The notes under the pieces: model-generated
The model's database searches: none
Told to the model about the DNA's origin: nothing
Seen by the model: the letters and a program-made list of their open reading frames with translations, nothing else
In this document: in pieces, positions 1 through 8,157 of the stretch
How the letters are laid out: every line of letters starts with the position of its first letter
Position numbering within the stretch: the stretch's first letter is position 1
Source of the DNA: Desulfobacteraceae bacterium UBA5616
Lineage (GTDB): Bacteria; Desulfobacterota; Desulfobacteria; Desulfobacterales; UBA5616
NCBI GenBank assembly: GCA_002423615.1
Contig: DIKO01000089.1
Span: 1 to 34,415, forward strand
Direction of reading: 5' to 3'
DNA length: 34,415 bases
Position numbers and translations under genes: made by a program

Positions 1-102
1 CTTAAAACTTTTGACTGGCAAGATAGATATAAAGGTCCTGGTAAGGGTTGATTTTGATGTCGTCCGTTTCCATGGGGAAATGAATGGTCCGGGTAGATCA
101 GA

Positions 103-774
103 TCAGGGCAGTTGATCGATATACCAGTTCATGGGGTCGATGAGTTCAAAGCCCAATCGGGTTAATTTTTCCTTGACCGGGTTGACGTTCATGGCAAAAA
201 GATACGGAAAAACAGCCCGTTTCCCTGTTTCCCCGTATTTTGCCGATAGAACGCTTCCCAGAGAAATATTTTCCTCCACAATGACGTCCACAATTTTCTT
301 CAGCTCGCCGATTTTTTCCTCAACCAGGATACCCAGGAGTGTCCCCGGCTCGCCGATACCCATGACATTGATAAAGGCCCTCAACAGGTCCCGGATGGAA
401 ATAATGCCCTTCAGTTTGCCCTCATCATCCACGACCGGCAACGCGCCGACACGTTCGGTCTGGATCAGCAGCATGGCGTCCTGGATCGTATAAGTCGGCA
501 AAATGCATAGTGGATCCCGGGTCATGATATCCCGGATCCGGAGATCGCAGATCTCGTTTTTCTCTTCCAGGGTGCACTCCAGTGTTTTAAACAGGCTGGA
601 GGGCATGACGCTTCTGATATCCCGGTCCGTCACGATGCCGATAAGCCGGTTTTCGTCATCGACAACGGGCAAATGCCTGATTTTATGTTTCTCCATCAGG
701 TCCTGCGCCTCAAAAATATCGGCATCCGGAGCAATGCTGATAACTTTCCCGGTCATGGATTTATTGACAAACAT
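103..774 (-). CDS. acuB: CBS-pair and ACT-like domain protein, AcuB type
   Basis: A 223-residue cytoplasmic protein with two CBS modules (about residues 7-60 and 80-135; each carries a 'LPVVDD' or 'ALPVVDD' strand and a following 'GIVTDRD' or 'GIISIRD' motif), then an ACT-like C-terminal domain (about 140-215). CBS pairs bind adenine nucleotides and act as energy sensors. The CBS-CBS-ACT order is that of AcuB, which accompanies the deacetylase AcuC in Bacillus. Here it lies 20 bases downstream of an AcuC-like gene on the same strand, so it is probably the last gene of a cooC-acuC-acuB operon. The ATG at 774 follows a G-rich ribosome site. Its role in tuning acetyl-CoA synthetase or AcuC activity is inferred from the family and the neighbour; the ligand cannot be read from sequence. 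Confidence 0.82.
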   Translation of the reverse strand: MFVNKSMTGKVISIAPDADIFEAQDLMEKHKIRHLPVVDDENRLIGIVTDRDIRSVMPSSLFKTLECTLEEKNEICDLRIRDIMTRDPLCILPTYTIQDAMLLIQTERVGALPVVDDEGKLKGIISIRDLLRAFINVMGIGEPGTLLGILVEEKIGELKKIVDVIVEENISLGSVLSAKYGETGKRAVFPYLFAMNVNPVKEKLTRLGFELIDPMNWYIDQLP

Positions 775-794
775 GTTTTGTTCCCCCAGTTTTT

Positions 795-1757
795 TTACGT
801 CGATTCCGGGAAATCCAGCAAAATTTTGATGTGGTTGGCCACCAGTTCCCCGATCATCGCCAGGGAATATCCCCCCTCCAACACCGATATCAGCCGACCC
901 CCGGCATGTTTATCCGCCAAGAATACGATCTGCCGGGTGATCCTGTCAAACCCGGCTGTGGATAATTTGACCCCGGACATGACATCATCCACATGGGCGT
1001 CGAAACCGGCGGAAACCAGAATCACTTCGGGTTTGAATTGATCGAAGGCCGGAATCAGGTCGGTATTGAAAATTTTTTCATATATTTCATCTCCCTGACC
1101 GGGCAATACGGGATAATTCCGGGTGAATCCTTTCCCCGCCTCAATGCCTTTTTCAAAAATGCGCCCGGTCCCCGGAAATGAGAAGGAGGGATGTTCATGG
1201 ATGGAATAGTAAAACACCTCGGCTTCTTCTTCAAAAATGTGCTGGGTGCCGTTTCCATGATGAACATCAAAATCGATAATCCCCACCCGCTTCAGATTCC
1301 ATTCATCCAGGAGGTATCTCGCGGCCAGCGCGACATTCGCGAAATAGCAGAACCCCATGGCCTTATCGGGTTCGGCATGATGTCCGGGAGGTCTTACGGC
1401 ACAGAAGGCATTGTCGATTTCACCGGTCATCACCAATCTTACGGTCTCCAGAATCCCCCCCACGGCCAGAAGGGCAACGCCATAAGTTTCCGGGCACATC
1501 TGATTGTCCGGGTAGTCAAGGGTTTCTTCGCCCATCAGGCATGTATCCCGAAACCGGTCGATATACTCCCTGTCATGAACCGATTCCAGGTATTTCATAT
1601 CCACCGGTTGGGCCGGAATGATCTTTAAATAGGGGAAAAGACCGGCTTCCTTTAAACCTTCATAAATGAGCCTCATCCGTTCCGGGTTCTCCGGGTGATA
1701 TGAGCCGGTTTTATGGTTTAAAAATCGTTCATCATACAGCAGTCCGGTCTTTTTCAT
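795..1757 (-). CDS. acuC: Histone deacetylase family protein, AcuC-like
   Basis: A 320-residue zinc-dependent deacetylase of the arginase/HDAC fold. Visible active-site elements are the RPPGHH pair (H126, H127), the DFDVHHGNG zinc loop (D164, H166), the second zinc aspartate in AGFDAH (D253) and the catalytic-site tyrosine in EGGYS (Y297). Bacterial members remove acetyl groups from protein lysines (AcuC reactivates acetyl-CoA synthetase) or from small acetylated amines. The pairing with an AcuB-like protein favours the AcuC role. It starts 20 bases after the cooC stop and ends 20 bases before acuB. The combination with cooC suggests control of acetyl-CoA metabolism in an organism that uses the Wood-Ljungdahl pathway. 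That functional link is inference, and an acetylpolyamine amidohydrolase activity is the main alternative. Confidence 0.85.
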   Translation of the reverse strand: MKKTGLLYDERFLNHKTGSYHPENPERMRLIYEGLKEAGLFPYLKIIPAQPVDMKYLESVHDREYIDRFRDTCLMGEETLDYPDNQMCPETYGVALLAVGGILETVRLVMTGEIDNAFCAVRPPGHHAEPDKAMGFCYFANVALAARYLLDEWNLKRVGIIDFDVHHGNGTQHIFEEEAEVFYYSIHEHPSFSFPGTGRIFEKGIEAGKGFTRNYPVLPGQGDEIYEKIFNTDLIPAFDQFKPEVILVSAGFDAHVDDVMSGVKLSTAGFDRITRQIVFLADKHAGGRLISVLEGGYSLAMIGELVANHIKILLDFPEST

Positions 1758-1777
1758 GTCCTTCTCTTTTAAAGGCG

Positions 1778-2530
1778 CTATTTTTCGATGATTTTATCGA
1801 AAATGGAATAGGCAGCCTGAACGGCCGGGTTGTTTTCAGGTATTTCCACTGTAGGCCGCCCCTCAAGGTCATAGACATAGACCGATTCATTGTCCGGAAT
1901 TACACCGGCCAGTTCAATACCCTCATTCCGGATCATTTCCAGGATCTTTTCCGATGGGGGTTCTTTGACTTTGTTGATGACCAGATAGCTTTTGGCCACC
2001 CCGATGTTCAGGCTTTTGGCCAGCTCGTTGATCCTGAAGGCGGCCTGGAGGGCGCGTCTTGAGGTATCCGAAACCATCAGCAGCACATCCACGTTCCTTG
2101 TGGTCAATCTGCTGATGTGTTCCATGCCGGCCTCATTGTCCATGACGATATAGGGGTAATTTCCGGTGAGCTGTTCCAGAAACTGGGTCAGCAGATTATT
2201 GGCGGCGCAATAACACCCGGCTCCCTCGGGCTGGCCCATGACCACCAGGTCATACCCTTTTGCCTCCACAATGGCTTCTTCCATTCGCATGGAAATAAAC
2301 ATGTCCTTGGTCATTCCGCCGGGAACGTTTCCTTTTTTCATGTCTTCCCGGGCCTCGCCCAGCGTCTGGGAGACTTTAAGACCTAATACTTCATTGAGAT
2401 TGGCGTTGGCATCCGCATCGACGGCCAGGATCGGCCCTTTATTTTTCTTTTCCAGATATTTGACCAGCAGACCGGATATGGTTGTTTTCCCCGTACCCCC
2501 TTTTCCCGCCAGGGCGATTGAATAAGACAT
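1778..2530 (-). CDS. cooC: CooC-type nickel-insertion ATPase for CO dehydrogenase
   Basis: A 250-residue SIMIBI-class (MinD/ParA-like) ATPase. The deviant Walker A motif KGGTGKT is at residues 10-16, and the 'AVDADANANL' segment follows at about 36-45. The diagnostic CooC feature is the Cys-Tyr-Cys pair (C106 and C108), which binds nickel or zinc at the dimer interface in characterised CooC. CooC couples ATP hydrolysis to nickel delivery into cluster C of carbon monoxide dehydrogenase. No CODH or ACS gene is in this window, so the substrate enzyme must be elsewhere. This is the first gene of a minus-strand operon with acuC and acuB. Its leader contains an inverted repeat flanking the ribosome binding site, which is listed separately. 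Confidence 0.9.
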   Translation of the reverse strand: MSYSIALAGKGGTGKTTISGLLVKYLEKKNKGPILAVDADANANLNEVLGLKVSQTLGEAREDMKKGNVPGGMTKDMFISMRMEEAIVEAKGYDLVVMGQPEGAGCYCAANNLLTQFLEQLTGNYPYIVMDNEAGMEHISRLTTRNVDVLLMVSDTSRRALQAAFRINELAKSLNIGVAKSYLVINKVKEPPSEKILEMIRNEGIELAGVIPDNESVYVYDLEGRPTVEIPENNPAVQAAYSIFDKIIEK

Positions 2531-2532
2531 GG

Positions 2533-2564
2533 TTCAACATTTCCTTTCATCAACACATGTTGAA
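2533..2564. promoter_or_regulatory. Inverted repeat in the cooC leader
   Basis: TTCAACAT (2533-2540) and ATGTTGAA (2557-2564) form a perfect 8-base inverted repeat with a 16-base spacer. Read on the cooC strand, the GAAAGGAAA ribosome binding site lies between the arms and the distal arm ends three bases from the ATG. The structure could be a transcription-factor operator or an mRNA hairpin that exposes the ribosome site in its loop. A TATAGT-like -10 (complement of 2599-2604) lies upstream. The regulator is unknown. Confidence 0.4.
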
Positions 2565-2774
2565 AACTTGGAGAAATATTTTTTAAAGTTCTTATGATAC
2601 TATACAATTCTGCAGTTTACTACAATTAGGTCAGTTTAAGAGAACAGTCAAGGAACTTTTATCCTTTTCTCCATGCGTCTGTTTTGTGCCGCCGCATATT
2701 TTCAAATACCTTGCAATAGATATATCTCTATGATAACTTTACAAAAAATTTATCCTCAAGCCAAGGAGACCACC

Positions 2775-3092
2775 ATGATCGACATCGTCAAAAAAACCCT
2801 TCTCGCAGGTATCGGCCTGGCATTGAAAACCAAGGATGAAGTAGAAGACCTTGCCAGAGAAATTGAAAAAAAATTCAATCTGACGGAAAAAGACGGGAAA
2901 AAATTCTTGAAGGAACTCCATAAAAAATACGACGAAACCCAGGAAAAACTCGAGGACAGGGCGGATGACTCGGTGAAGAAATTCCTGAAAAAAATGGATA
3001 TCGTCACATCCGAAGATCTGAAAGGGTTAAAAAAGGAAATCCGGGATTTGAAAAAGATGATCAGTGAAACCACCGATACCCTGCCGAAATAG
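2775..3092 (+). CDS. Small phasin-like coiled-coil protein
   Basis: A 105-residue, highly charged protein starting at the ATG at 2775, which has an AAGGAG site seven bases upstream; longer in-frame starts lack one. It opens with a short apolar helix (about residues 1-17, 'KKTLLAGIGLALKTKDEV'), followed by Lys/Glu-rich amphipathic helices with heptad character to the end. This layout resembles the phasin-like proteins annotated near polyhydroxyalkanoate genes. The gene lies ten bases upstream of ubiB on the same strand, so the two are likely co-transcribed. No PHA synthase is visible here, so a granule role is not supported. A membrane-tethered scaffold or partner for the UbiB kinase fits the context equally well. 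The function is unproven. Confidence 0.65.
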   Translation: MIDIVKKTLLAGIGLALKTKDEVEDLAREIEKKFNLTEKDGKKFLKELHKKYDETQEKLEDRADDSVKKFLKKMDIVTSEDLKGLKKEIRDLKKMISETTDTLPK

Positions 3093-3101
3093 GCCGGTCA
3101 A

Positions 3102-4799
3102 GTGCTCAGTATCCGTAAAATAGGGGTTCTCGGCAGAACCTATCGGCACCTGAACCGTTACCGGCAGATCCTGTCCATTTTATTTCGGTATGGATTCGGC
3201 GATCTGATCGAGCTGTTGAAAATTGATCAGTATCTGGAGATCGGTCTTCAGTTTGTCGCCAAAAACCGTACAGAGCCGCTGGAAAAACTCACCCGGGCAC
3301 AGAAAATCCGAATGGCTCTTGAAGAACTGGGGCCCACTTACATCAAACTGGGGCAGATCCTTTCTACGCGCCCCGATCTGATTCCCGTGGATTTTATAGA
3401 GGAGCTTGCGAAGCTTCAGGATGACGTTCCTTCGGTGCCGTTTTCCGAAATCAACCAGATCCTCCATCATCAGCTTGGGGACACCCTTGAAAATCTCTTT
3501 GAATTCATGGATGAAACCTCCATTGCCTCGGCATCCATCGGGCAGGTTCACAAAGCCGGCTTAAAATCCGGTGAAGTCGTGGCCATTAAGATCCAAAGAC
3601 CCGGTATCCGGAAAATTATAGAAGTGGATCTGGAGATCATGCTTCACCTGGCCACCCTGGCGGAAAAAAATATCGAGGAATTTTCCTTTTACCGTCCGGT
3701 CAAAATTGTCGAGGAATTTGCCAGGACGCTTGAAAGGGAGATCGATTACACCATCGAGGCGGCGAATCTGGAGCGGATGGGATTGAATTTCCTGGACGAT
3801 GAAACCGTCTACATTCCAAAGGTATATCGGGAACTGACCACCTCGCGGATTCTGGTCATGGAATTCATCGAGGGCATCAAAGTGTCCCAGATAGAGTCTC
3901 TTGACGCCTCCGGAATCGACCGGAAAACAGTTACCATCAGGGGAGCCGACATCTGCCTGAAACAGATTTTCAACGATGGGTTTTTCCATGCCGATCCCCA
4001 TCCCGGCAACATCTTCGTTCTTCCCGGAAATGTCATCTGCCTTCTGGATTTCGGTATGGTGGGGTCGGTCGACCGTCAGACCCGGGAAAATTTCGTGGAG
4101 CTGGTGGACAGCGTGGTGCATCGGCACGAATCCAGGGCAACCCAGGTTCTTTTGAAACTGACCCTCTGGGATTATGAACCGGACATGAGGGCACTGGAAA
4201 GGGACGTGGCTGATTTTTTAGGCCAACATCTGTACAAGCCCCTGAAAGACATCAAGATCGGGAAACTCCTGCAAAATCTACTGGAACTGACCTCCCGGCA
4301 CCGCCTCCGCATCGCACCCGACATTTTCCTCATGCTGAAAGCCCTGGGGACCCTGGAAGGGGTTGCGCTGGCACTGGACCCTGAGTTTGACATTATTTCC
4401 CGGGCTGAACCCTTTATCATGCGGATCAAAATGGACCGGTTTCACCCCAAACGGCTGACCGGGGACATGCTTCAAACGGTTTCCGAACTTCTGGAAGTTC
4501 TGCAGCAACTGCCCAGGGACTTCCGGGAAATCTCAAAATTCATCCGCCGCCGTCAAATTCCCCTTTTGATTGAACAAAAAGGCATCGATAACACCCTTTC
4601 CACCTACGACAAGATCAGCAACCGGATTTCTTTTTCCATCATCATCGCCGCCCTGATCGTGGGTTCCGCCTTGATTGTTTTTTCCAGGACCCCTCCTTTT
4701 TTCTACGGTATTTCCCTTATCGGCATCATCGGATTTTTGGCCGCGGCCGTCATGGGGCTCTGGCTCATCGTGGCCATCCTGAGAAAGGGACGGCTGTGA
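3102..4799 (+). CDS. ubiB: UbiB/ABC1/ADCK family atypical kinase
   Basis: A 565-residue protein-kinase-like ATPase of the ADCK/UbiB family. The family-specific KxGQ motif is at residues 82-85 (KLGQ), the alanine-rich nucleotide loop at about 141-148 (IASASIGQ), the ATP-binding lysine at K163 (VAIK), the catalytic loop HADPHPGN at 295-302 and the metal-binding DFG at 315-317. Two membrane helices close the protein (about residues 508-530 and 535-558). UbiB proteins support isoprenoid-quinone synthesis, extracting or moving lipid precursors at the membrane. In an anaerobe the quinone would be menaquinone. The start is a GTG at 3102 with a weak ribosome site, so translation may depend on the phasin-like gene ten bases upstream. 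The gene ends 55 bases before the convergent amidase gene. Confidence 0.88.
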   Translation: MLSIRKIGVLGRTYRHLNRYRQILSILFRYGFGDLIELLKIDQYLEIGLQFVAKNRTEPLEKLTRAQKIRMALEELGPTYIKLGQILSTRPDLIPVDFIEELAKLQDDVPSVPFSEINQILHHQLGDTLENLFEFMDETSIASASIGQVHKAGLKSGEVVAIKIQRPGIRKIIEVDLEIMLHLATLAEKNIEEFSFYRPVKIVEEFARTLEREIDYTIEAANLERMGLNFLDDETVYIPKVYRELTTSRILVMEFIEGIKVSQIESLDASGIDRKTVTIRGADICLKQIFNDGFFHADPHPGNIFVLPGNVICLLDFGMVGSVDRQTRENFVELVDSVVHRHESRATQVLLKLTLWDYEPDMRALERDVADFLGQHLYKPLKDIKIGKLLQNLLELTSRHRLRIAPDIFLMLKALGTLEGVALALDPEFDIISRAEPFIMRIKMDRFHPKRLTGDMLQTVSELLEVLQQLPRDFREISKFIRRRQIPLLIEQKGIDNTLSTYDKISNRISFSIIIAALIVGSALIVFSRTPPFFYGISLIGIIGFLAAAVMGLWLIVAILRKGRL

Positions 4800-4854
4800 T
4801 AAGACCCTGTTCCCGGGCCTTTCCCTCTGGATCGGTTCCGACTGATGCCGGCAG

Positions 4855-6264
4855 TTATCCGGTTCGGGGCCGGTTATCCTGCCACGGTCTCGCCTTTTCA
4901 AACGCCCTGGCGGCCTGAAGCACGAGGTCGTCCCGGTACCTGGGACCGACGATCTGCAGGCCTACGGGCAGACCCTTGTCGGAAAACCCCACGGGAACGG
5001 AGACGGCGGGATTACCCGACAGGTTAAAGGGATAGGTGAAGGCCACAGCCCCCAGAATATCGATGGGACTGCCGTCAATTTCCGAGGGGGGCGGTCCTTC
5101 GGCGTTAAACGCATCCGTGGGCATGGTGGGGGTGATCAGCAAATCATAGTCCTCGAAAATCCGCCATAGTATTCTGTTCAATTCGGTACGGATCACATTG
5201 GCTTCAATGATATTTTCCAGCGTTACGGATTTCATGCCGCTGAGTGCTTTCACCAGGGACCGGCCCATGTCATCCTTGTGCTTCTCCAGAACATCCCGTA
5301 TCTGCGCATAAATGTCCATATTCATCAAAAGGGACCAGGCTTCCGAGGGATCGAAAAAATCACCTTCATAGAGTTCCACCCGATGTCCCATTTCTTCAAA
5401 GGATTGAACGCCTCCTTCAACCCTTTTCAGCACGTCTTTTTGAACCCGGGCAAAACCGAGTGTGGGGCTGAAGGCGATTTTAAGCCCTCCGGGCAGGTGA
5501 TCCAGCCGTTCAAGGAATGAAAACCCCGGATGGGGGACGGAATAGTGATCCGAAGGATGATAGCCGGCCACGCAATCCAGATAGAGGGCCGCGTCTTCCA
5601 CATAACGGGTTAAAGGCCCCGGCACGCAAATGGCGTTCATGGGCAGGAGAGGTGCCGGACCCGCAGGGATTCTGCCGGCGGATGGCTTCAACCCGAAACA
5701 GCCTGAATAGGATGAGGGAATGCGGATGGATCCGCCCGCGTCCGACCCCGTGGCCATGGCGAGCATGCCGCCGGATACGGCGGCGGCGGAGCCGCCGCTG
5801 GAGCCCCCCGGTGTTTTGTCGAGATTCCAGGGGTTTCGGGTGGTTCCGAAAAGCCTGTTTTTGGTGAAGCCGGTAAAACCGTGTTCGGGGGTATTGGTTT
5901 TCCCCACAATGACAGCCCCGGCGGCTTTTAACCGGGAAACCTGAGTGGAGTCCTGTTGAGCGATGTTGTCCCGGAAAGGAATGGATCCAAAGCTCGTGAT
6001 CATGCCCTCCACGTCTTCCAGATCCTTCACCCCGATGGGGAGGCCGTACAGGGGACCGGGGTGGTGACCGGAAGCCATTTTTTCGGTCAACCGTCTTGCC
6101 TGCTCCAGGGCCTGTTCAGGATAAAGATGGGTAAATGCGTTCAGAAGGGGATTTATTTTTTCGATGCGGGCAAAAGTTTCTTTCATCAGTTCAAGGGGGG
6201 AAATTTTTTTGGAACGGATCATTTCCACAACAGCTCTTGCGGATTTGAAATAAAAGTCGGTCAT
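4855..6264 (-). CDS. Amidase of the amidase-signature family
   Basis: A 469-residue hydrolase with the full Ser-cisSer-Lys triad of the amidase signature family: K80 in 'GVKDLEDV', S155 in 'GGSSGGSAAA' and nucleophile S179 in 'GSDAGGSIRIPS'. The spacing matches fatty-acid amide hydrolase (75 and 24 residues). It hydrolyses an amide bond. The substrate cannot be read, and the lack of neighbouring gatB/gatC genes argues against the tRNA amidotransferase subunit GatA. The start was set at the ATG at 6264 because GGAAGGA lies just upstream; the frame is open 28 codons further but has no such site. It is transcribed away from the deaminase gene, and the region between holds the promoters of both. 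Confidence 0.88.
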   Translation of the reverse strand: MTDFYFKSARAVVEMIRSKKISPLELMKETFARIEKINPLLNAFTHLYPEQALEQARRLTEKMASGHHPGPLYGLPIGVKDLEDVEGMITSFGSIPFRDNIAQQDSTQVSRLKAAGAVIVGKTNTPEHGFTGFTKNRLFGTTRNPWNLDKTPGGSSGGSAAAVSGGMLAMATGSDAGGSIRIPSSYSGCFGLKPSAGRIPAGPAPLLPMNAICVPGPLTRYVEDAALYLDCVAGYHPSDHYSVPHPGFSFLERLDHLPGGLKIAFSPTLGFARVQKDVLKRVEGGVQSFEEMGHRVELYEGDFFDPSEAWSLLMNMDIYAQIRDVLEKHKDDMGRSLVKALSGMKSVTLENIIEANVIRTELNRILWRIFEDYDLLITPTMPTDAFNAEGPPPSEIDGSPIDILGAVAFTYPFNLSGNPAVSVPVGFSDKGLPVGLQIVGPRYRDDLVLQAARAFEKARPWQDNRPRTG

Positions 6265-6429
6265 GGGTATTCCTTCCGATGAAAAGGTTAAACAGGATTG
6301 TAATAAAATGGATGCATTTGTCAACGGAAATACCGAATTGGGGTACATTTTTCCCTGACGGTTTTCATTCCCATTGACACCCGTTTCCGATCATGGTTGG
6401 ATGGACTTCCAATTTGGCGACCACTGGAC

Positions 6430-7011
6430 ATGAGACTGCCGGACATTAAATTCCAATTGCCCCGCTGGATTCCGGATTTCCTGGAAAAATCGGGGACTTT
6501 TTTCCCCACCGGGGAAGACCGGATGCGCTTTGCCGTGGCGTTATCCCGGCAGAACGTGAAAAACCGGACCGGCGGTCCCTTTGGAGCAGCCATTTTCGAC
6601 GACAGCGGTCATCTCACCGCGCCCGGAGTCAACCTGGTGACGACCGCCAACTGCTCGGTGCTGCATGCCGAAATCACCGCCATCATATTGACCCAGAGCA
6701 TCCTGGGCCGATATGACATCGGCGACGGGGGCCGGCTTAACTTTTCGCTTTATGCCGCCACCGAACCCTGCGTCATGTGTTTCGGCGCCGTCCACTGGTC
6801 CGGAGTCCGCCGGCTGGTCTGCGGCGCAAGGAGTGAAGACGCCGGGGCCATCGGTTTCGACGAGGGGCCAAAACCGCAAAACTGGGTTTCGGCCCTTGAA
6901 AAGCACGGCGTTGAGGTGACTCGGGATGTTTTGAGGGAAGAGGCGGCGTCCGTGCTCCGGGATTACGCGGCCTCCGGAGGACTGATCTATAATCCCGGAC
7001 ATCCCGGATAG
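6430..7011 (+). CDS. Cytidine/deoxycytidylate-type nucleoside deaminase
   Basis: A 193-residue zinc-dependent deaminase. The HAE motif (H79, E81; zinc ligand and proton shuttle) and the PCVMC motif (C114, C117; zinc ligands) are both intact. The family converts an amino group on a purine or pyrimidine to a carbonyl. The sequence context around PCVMC resembles guanine or adenosine deaminases (TadA/GuaD-like) more than cytidine deaminase. However, the roughly 30-residue N-terminal extension and the following 'ARSEDAGAIGFDEG' region differ from a standard tRNA adenosine deaminase. The start is uncertain: ATG at 6430 was chosen over the in-frame ATG at 6397, and neither has a clear ribosome site. 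The substrate is left open. Confidence 0.78.
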   Translation: MRLPDIKFQLPRWIPDFLEKSGTFFPTGEDRMRFAVALSRQNVKNRTGGPFGAAIFDDSGHLTAPGVNLVTTANCSVLHAEITAIILTQSILGRYDIGDGGRLNFSLYAATEPCVMCFGAVHWSGVRRLVCGARSEDAGAIGFDEGPKPQNWVSALEKHGVEVTRDVLREEAASVLRDYAASGGLIYNPGHPG

Positions 7012-7059
7012 AAAATAAAAAAAACCGCTTCTTCAAATCAGGGGTAAAACCATTCCATC

Positions 7060-8157
7060 ATGCAGACCCAACATCAGATAGCGTTCGGGAACGCGATGGC
7101 CATGAAGGCCATTCCCTCGGAAAGCATCGATCTGGTGGTCACCTCTCCCCCCTACCCGATGATCGCCATGTGGGACGACATCTTTGTTCAACAGGCGCCG
7201 GATATCGGCAGCGCCCTTCGGGAAAACAACGGCAGTATAGCTTTCGAGCTCATGCACAGGGTTCTGGATCCGATTTGGCTGGAACTTTTCCGGGTAATGA
7301 AAAAGGGGGCAACGGCCTGCATCAATATCGGCGACGCCACCCGGACCATCAATGATGTTTTTTGTCTGTACCCGAACCATACCCGAATCGCCGCCTCTCT
7401 GCGGGGGGCCGGATTTTTATCCCTTCCCTGCATTCTCTGGCGAAAACAGACCAACGCACCGAACAAATTCATGGGGTCCGGCATGCTTCCCGCAGGGGCT
7501 TACGTCACCCTGGAACATGAGTATGTTCTTATCTTCCGCAAAGGCGCCAAACGGGAATTCCGCAGCGCCGAGGACGCGCGGAAACGGCGGGAAAGCGCTT
7601 TTTTCTGGGAGGAACGAAACCACTGGTTTTCGGACGTCTGGATGGACCTCAAGGGAGCGTCCCAGACGCTCTTCACCAGGAAGGCCCGGAACAGAAGTGC
7701 GGCCTTTCCCTTTGAGCTGCCCTATCGCCTGATCAACATGTTTTCGGTAAAGGAAGATACGATCCTGGACCCCTTTCTGGGCATCGGCACCACGATGTTC
7801 GCCGCCATGGCCTCAGGCAGAAACAGCGTCGGCATAGAGCTCTTTCCTGAATTTGAAAAAGACATCGCTTTAAATCTTCCCAAAATCGCCGGATTCACCA
7901 ACGACCGCATCCATAAACGGCTGAACGACCATATCGCTTTTGTTGAACAGCGAAAACAGGACAAAAGGGAATTCAAGCACCAAAACCGTCCTTATGATTT
8001 CCCCGTTGTCTCATTGCAGGAGAGAGACCTGTTTTTCAATGAGTTGCTCCGGGTCAGGGAAAAGGGCAAAAGCCGGTTCAGGGTCGAATATGCAGACGGT
8101 CCGGGAAACCTTTCGCGTGCGTATTGGGGAGCGCTGTTCAACCCGCTGGGAGAGTGA
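7060..8157 (+). CDS. Solitary site-specific DNA methyltransferase (beta-type motif order)
   Basis: A 365-residue S-adenosylmethionine-dependent DNA methyltransferase. The catalytic motif IV is TSPPYP (residues 28-33) near the N-terminus. The cofactor motif I is DPFLGIGTT (from about residue 237), followed by 'SVGIEL'. This order (IV before I) is the beta class, and an SPPY rather than DPPY catalytic motif is usual for N4-cytosine enzymes, so m4C modification is likely but not certain. The region between holds the target recognition sequence. No restriction endonuclease gene is adjacent, so it appears to be an orphan methylase. Its last 20 bases overlap the convergent sensor kinase gene. Confidence 0.85.
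   Translation: MQTQHQIAFGNAMAMKAIPSESIDLVVTSPPYPMIAMWDDIFVQQAPDIGSALRENNGSIAFELMHRVLDPIWLELFRVMKKGATACINIGDATRTINDVFCLYPNHTRIAASLRGAGFLSLPCILWRKQTNAPNKFMGSGMLPAGAYVTLEHEYVLIFRKGAKREFRSAEDARKRRESAFFWEERNHWFSDVWMDLKGASQTLFTRKARNRSAAFPFELPYRLINMFSVKEDTILDPFLGIGTTMFAAMASGRNSVGIELFPEFEKDIALNLPKIAGFTNDRIHKRLNDHIAFVEQRKQDKREFKHQNRPYDFPVVSLQERDLFFNELLRVREKGKSRFRVEYADGPGNLSRAYWGALFNPLGE

Noticed and set aside
2..73. A 23-codon minus-strand ORF downstream of acuB
   Set aside because: It has no ribosome binding site and no recognisable family, and the frame is stopped eight codons upstream; too short to support.
4800..4854. A terminator between the convergent ubiB and amidase genes
   Set aside because: No stem followed by a T-run is evident on either strand.
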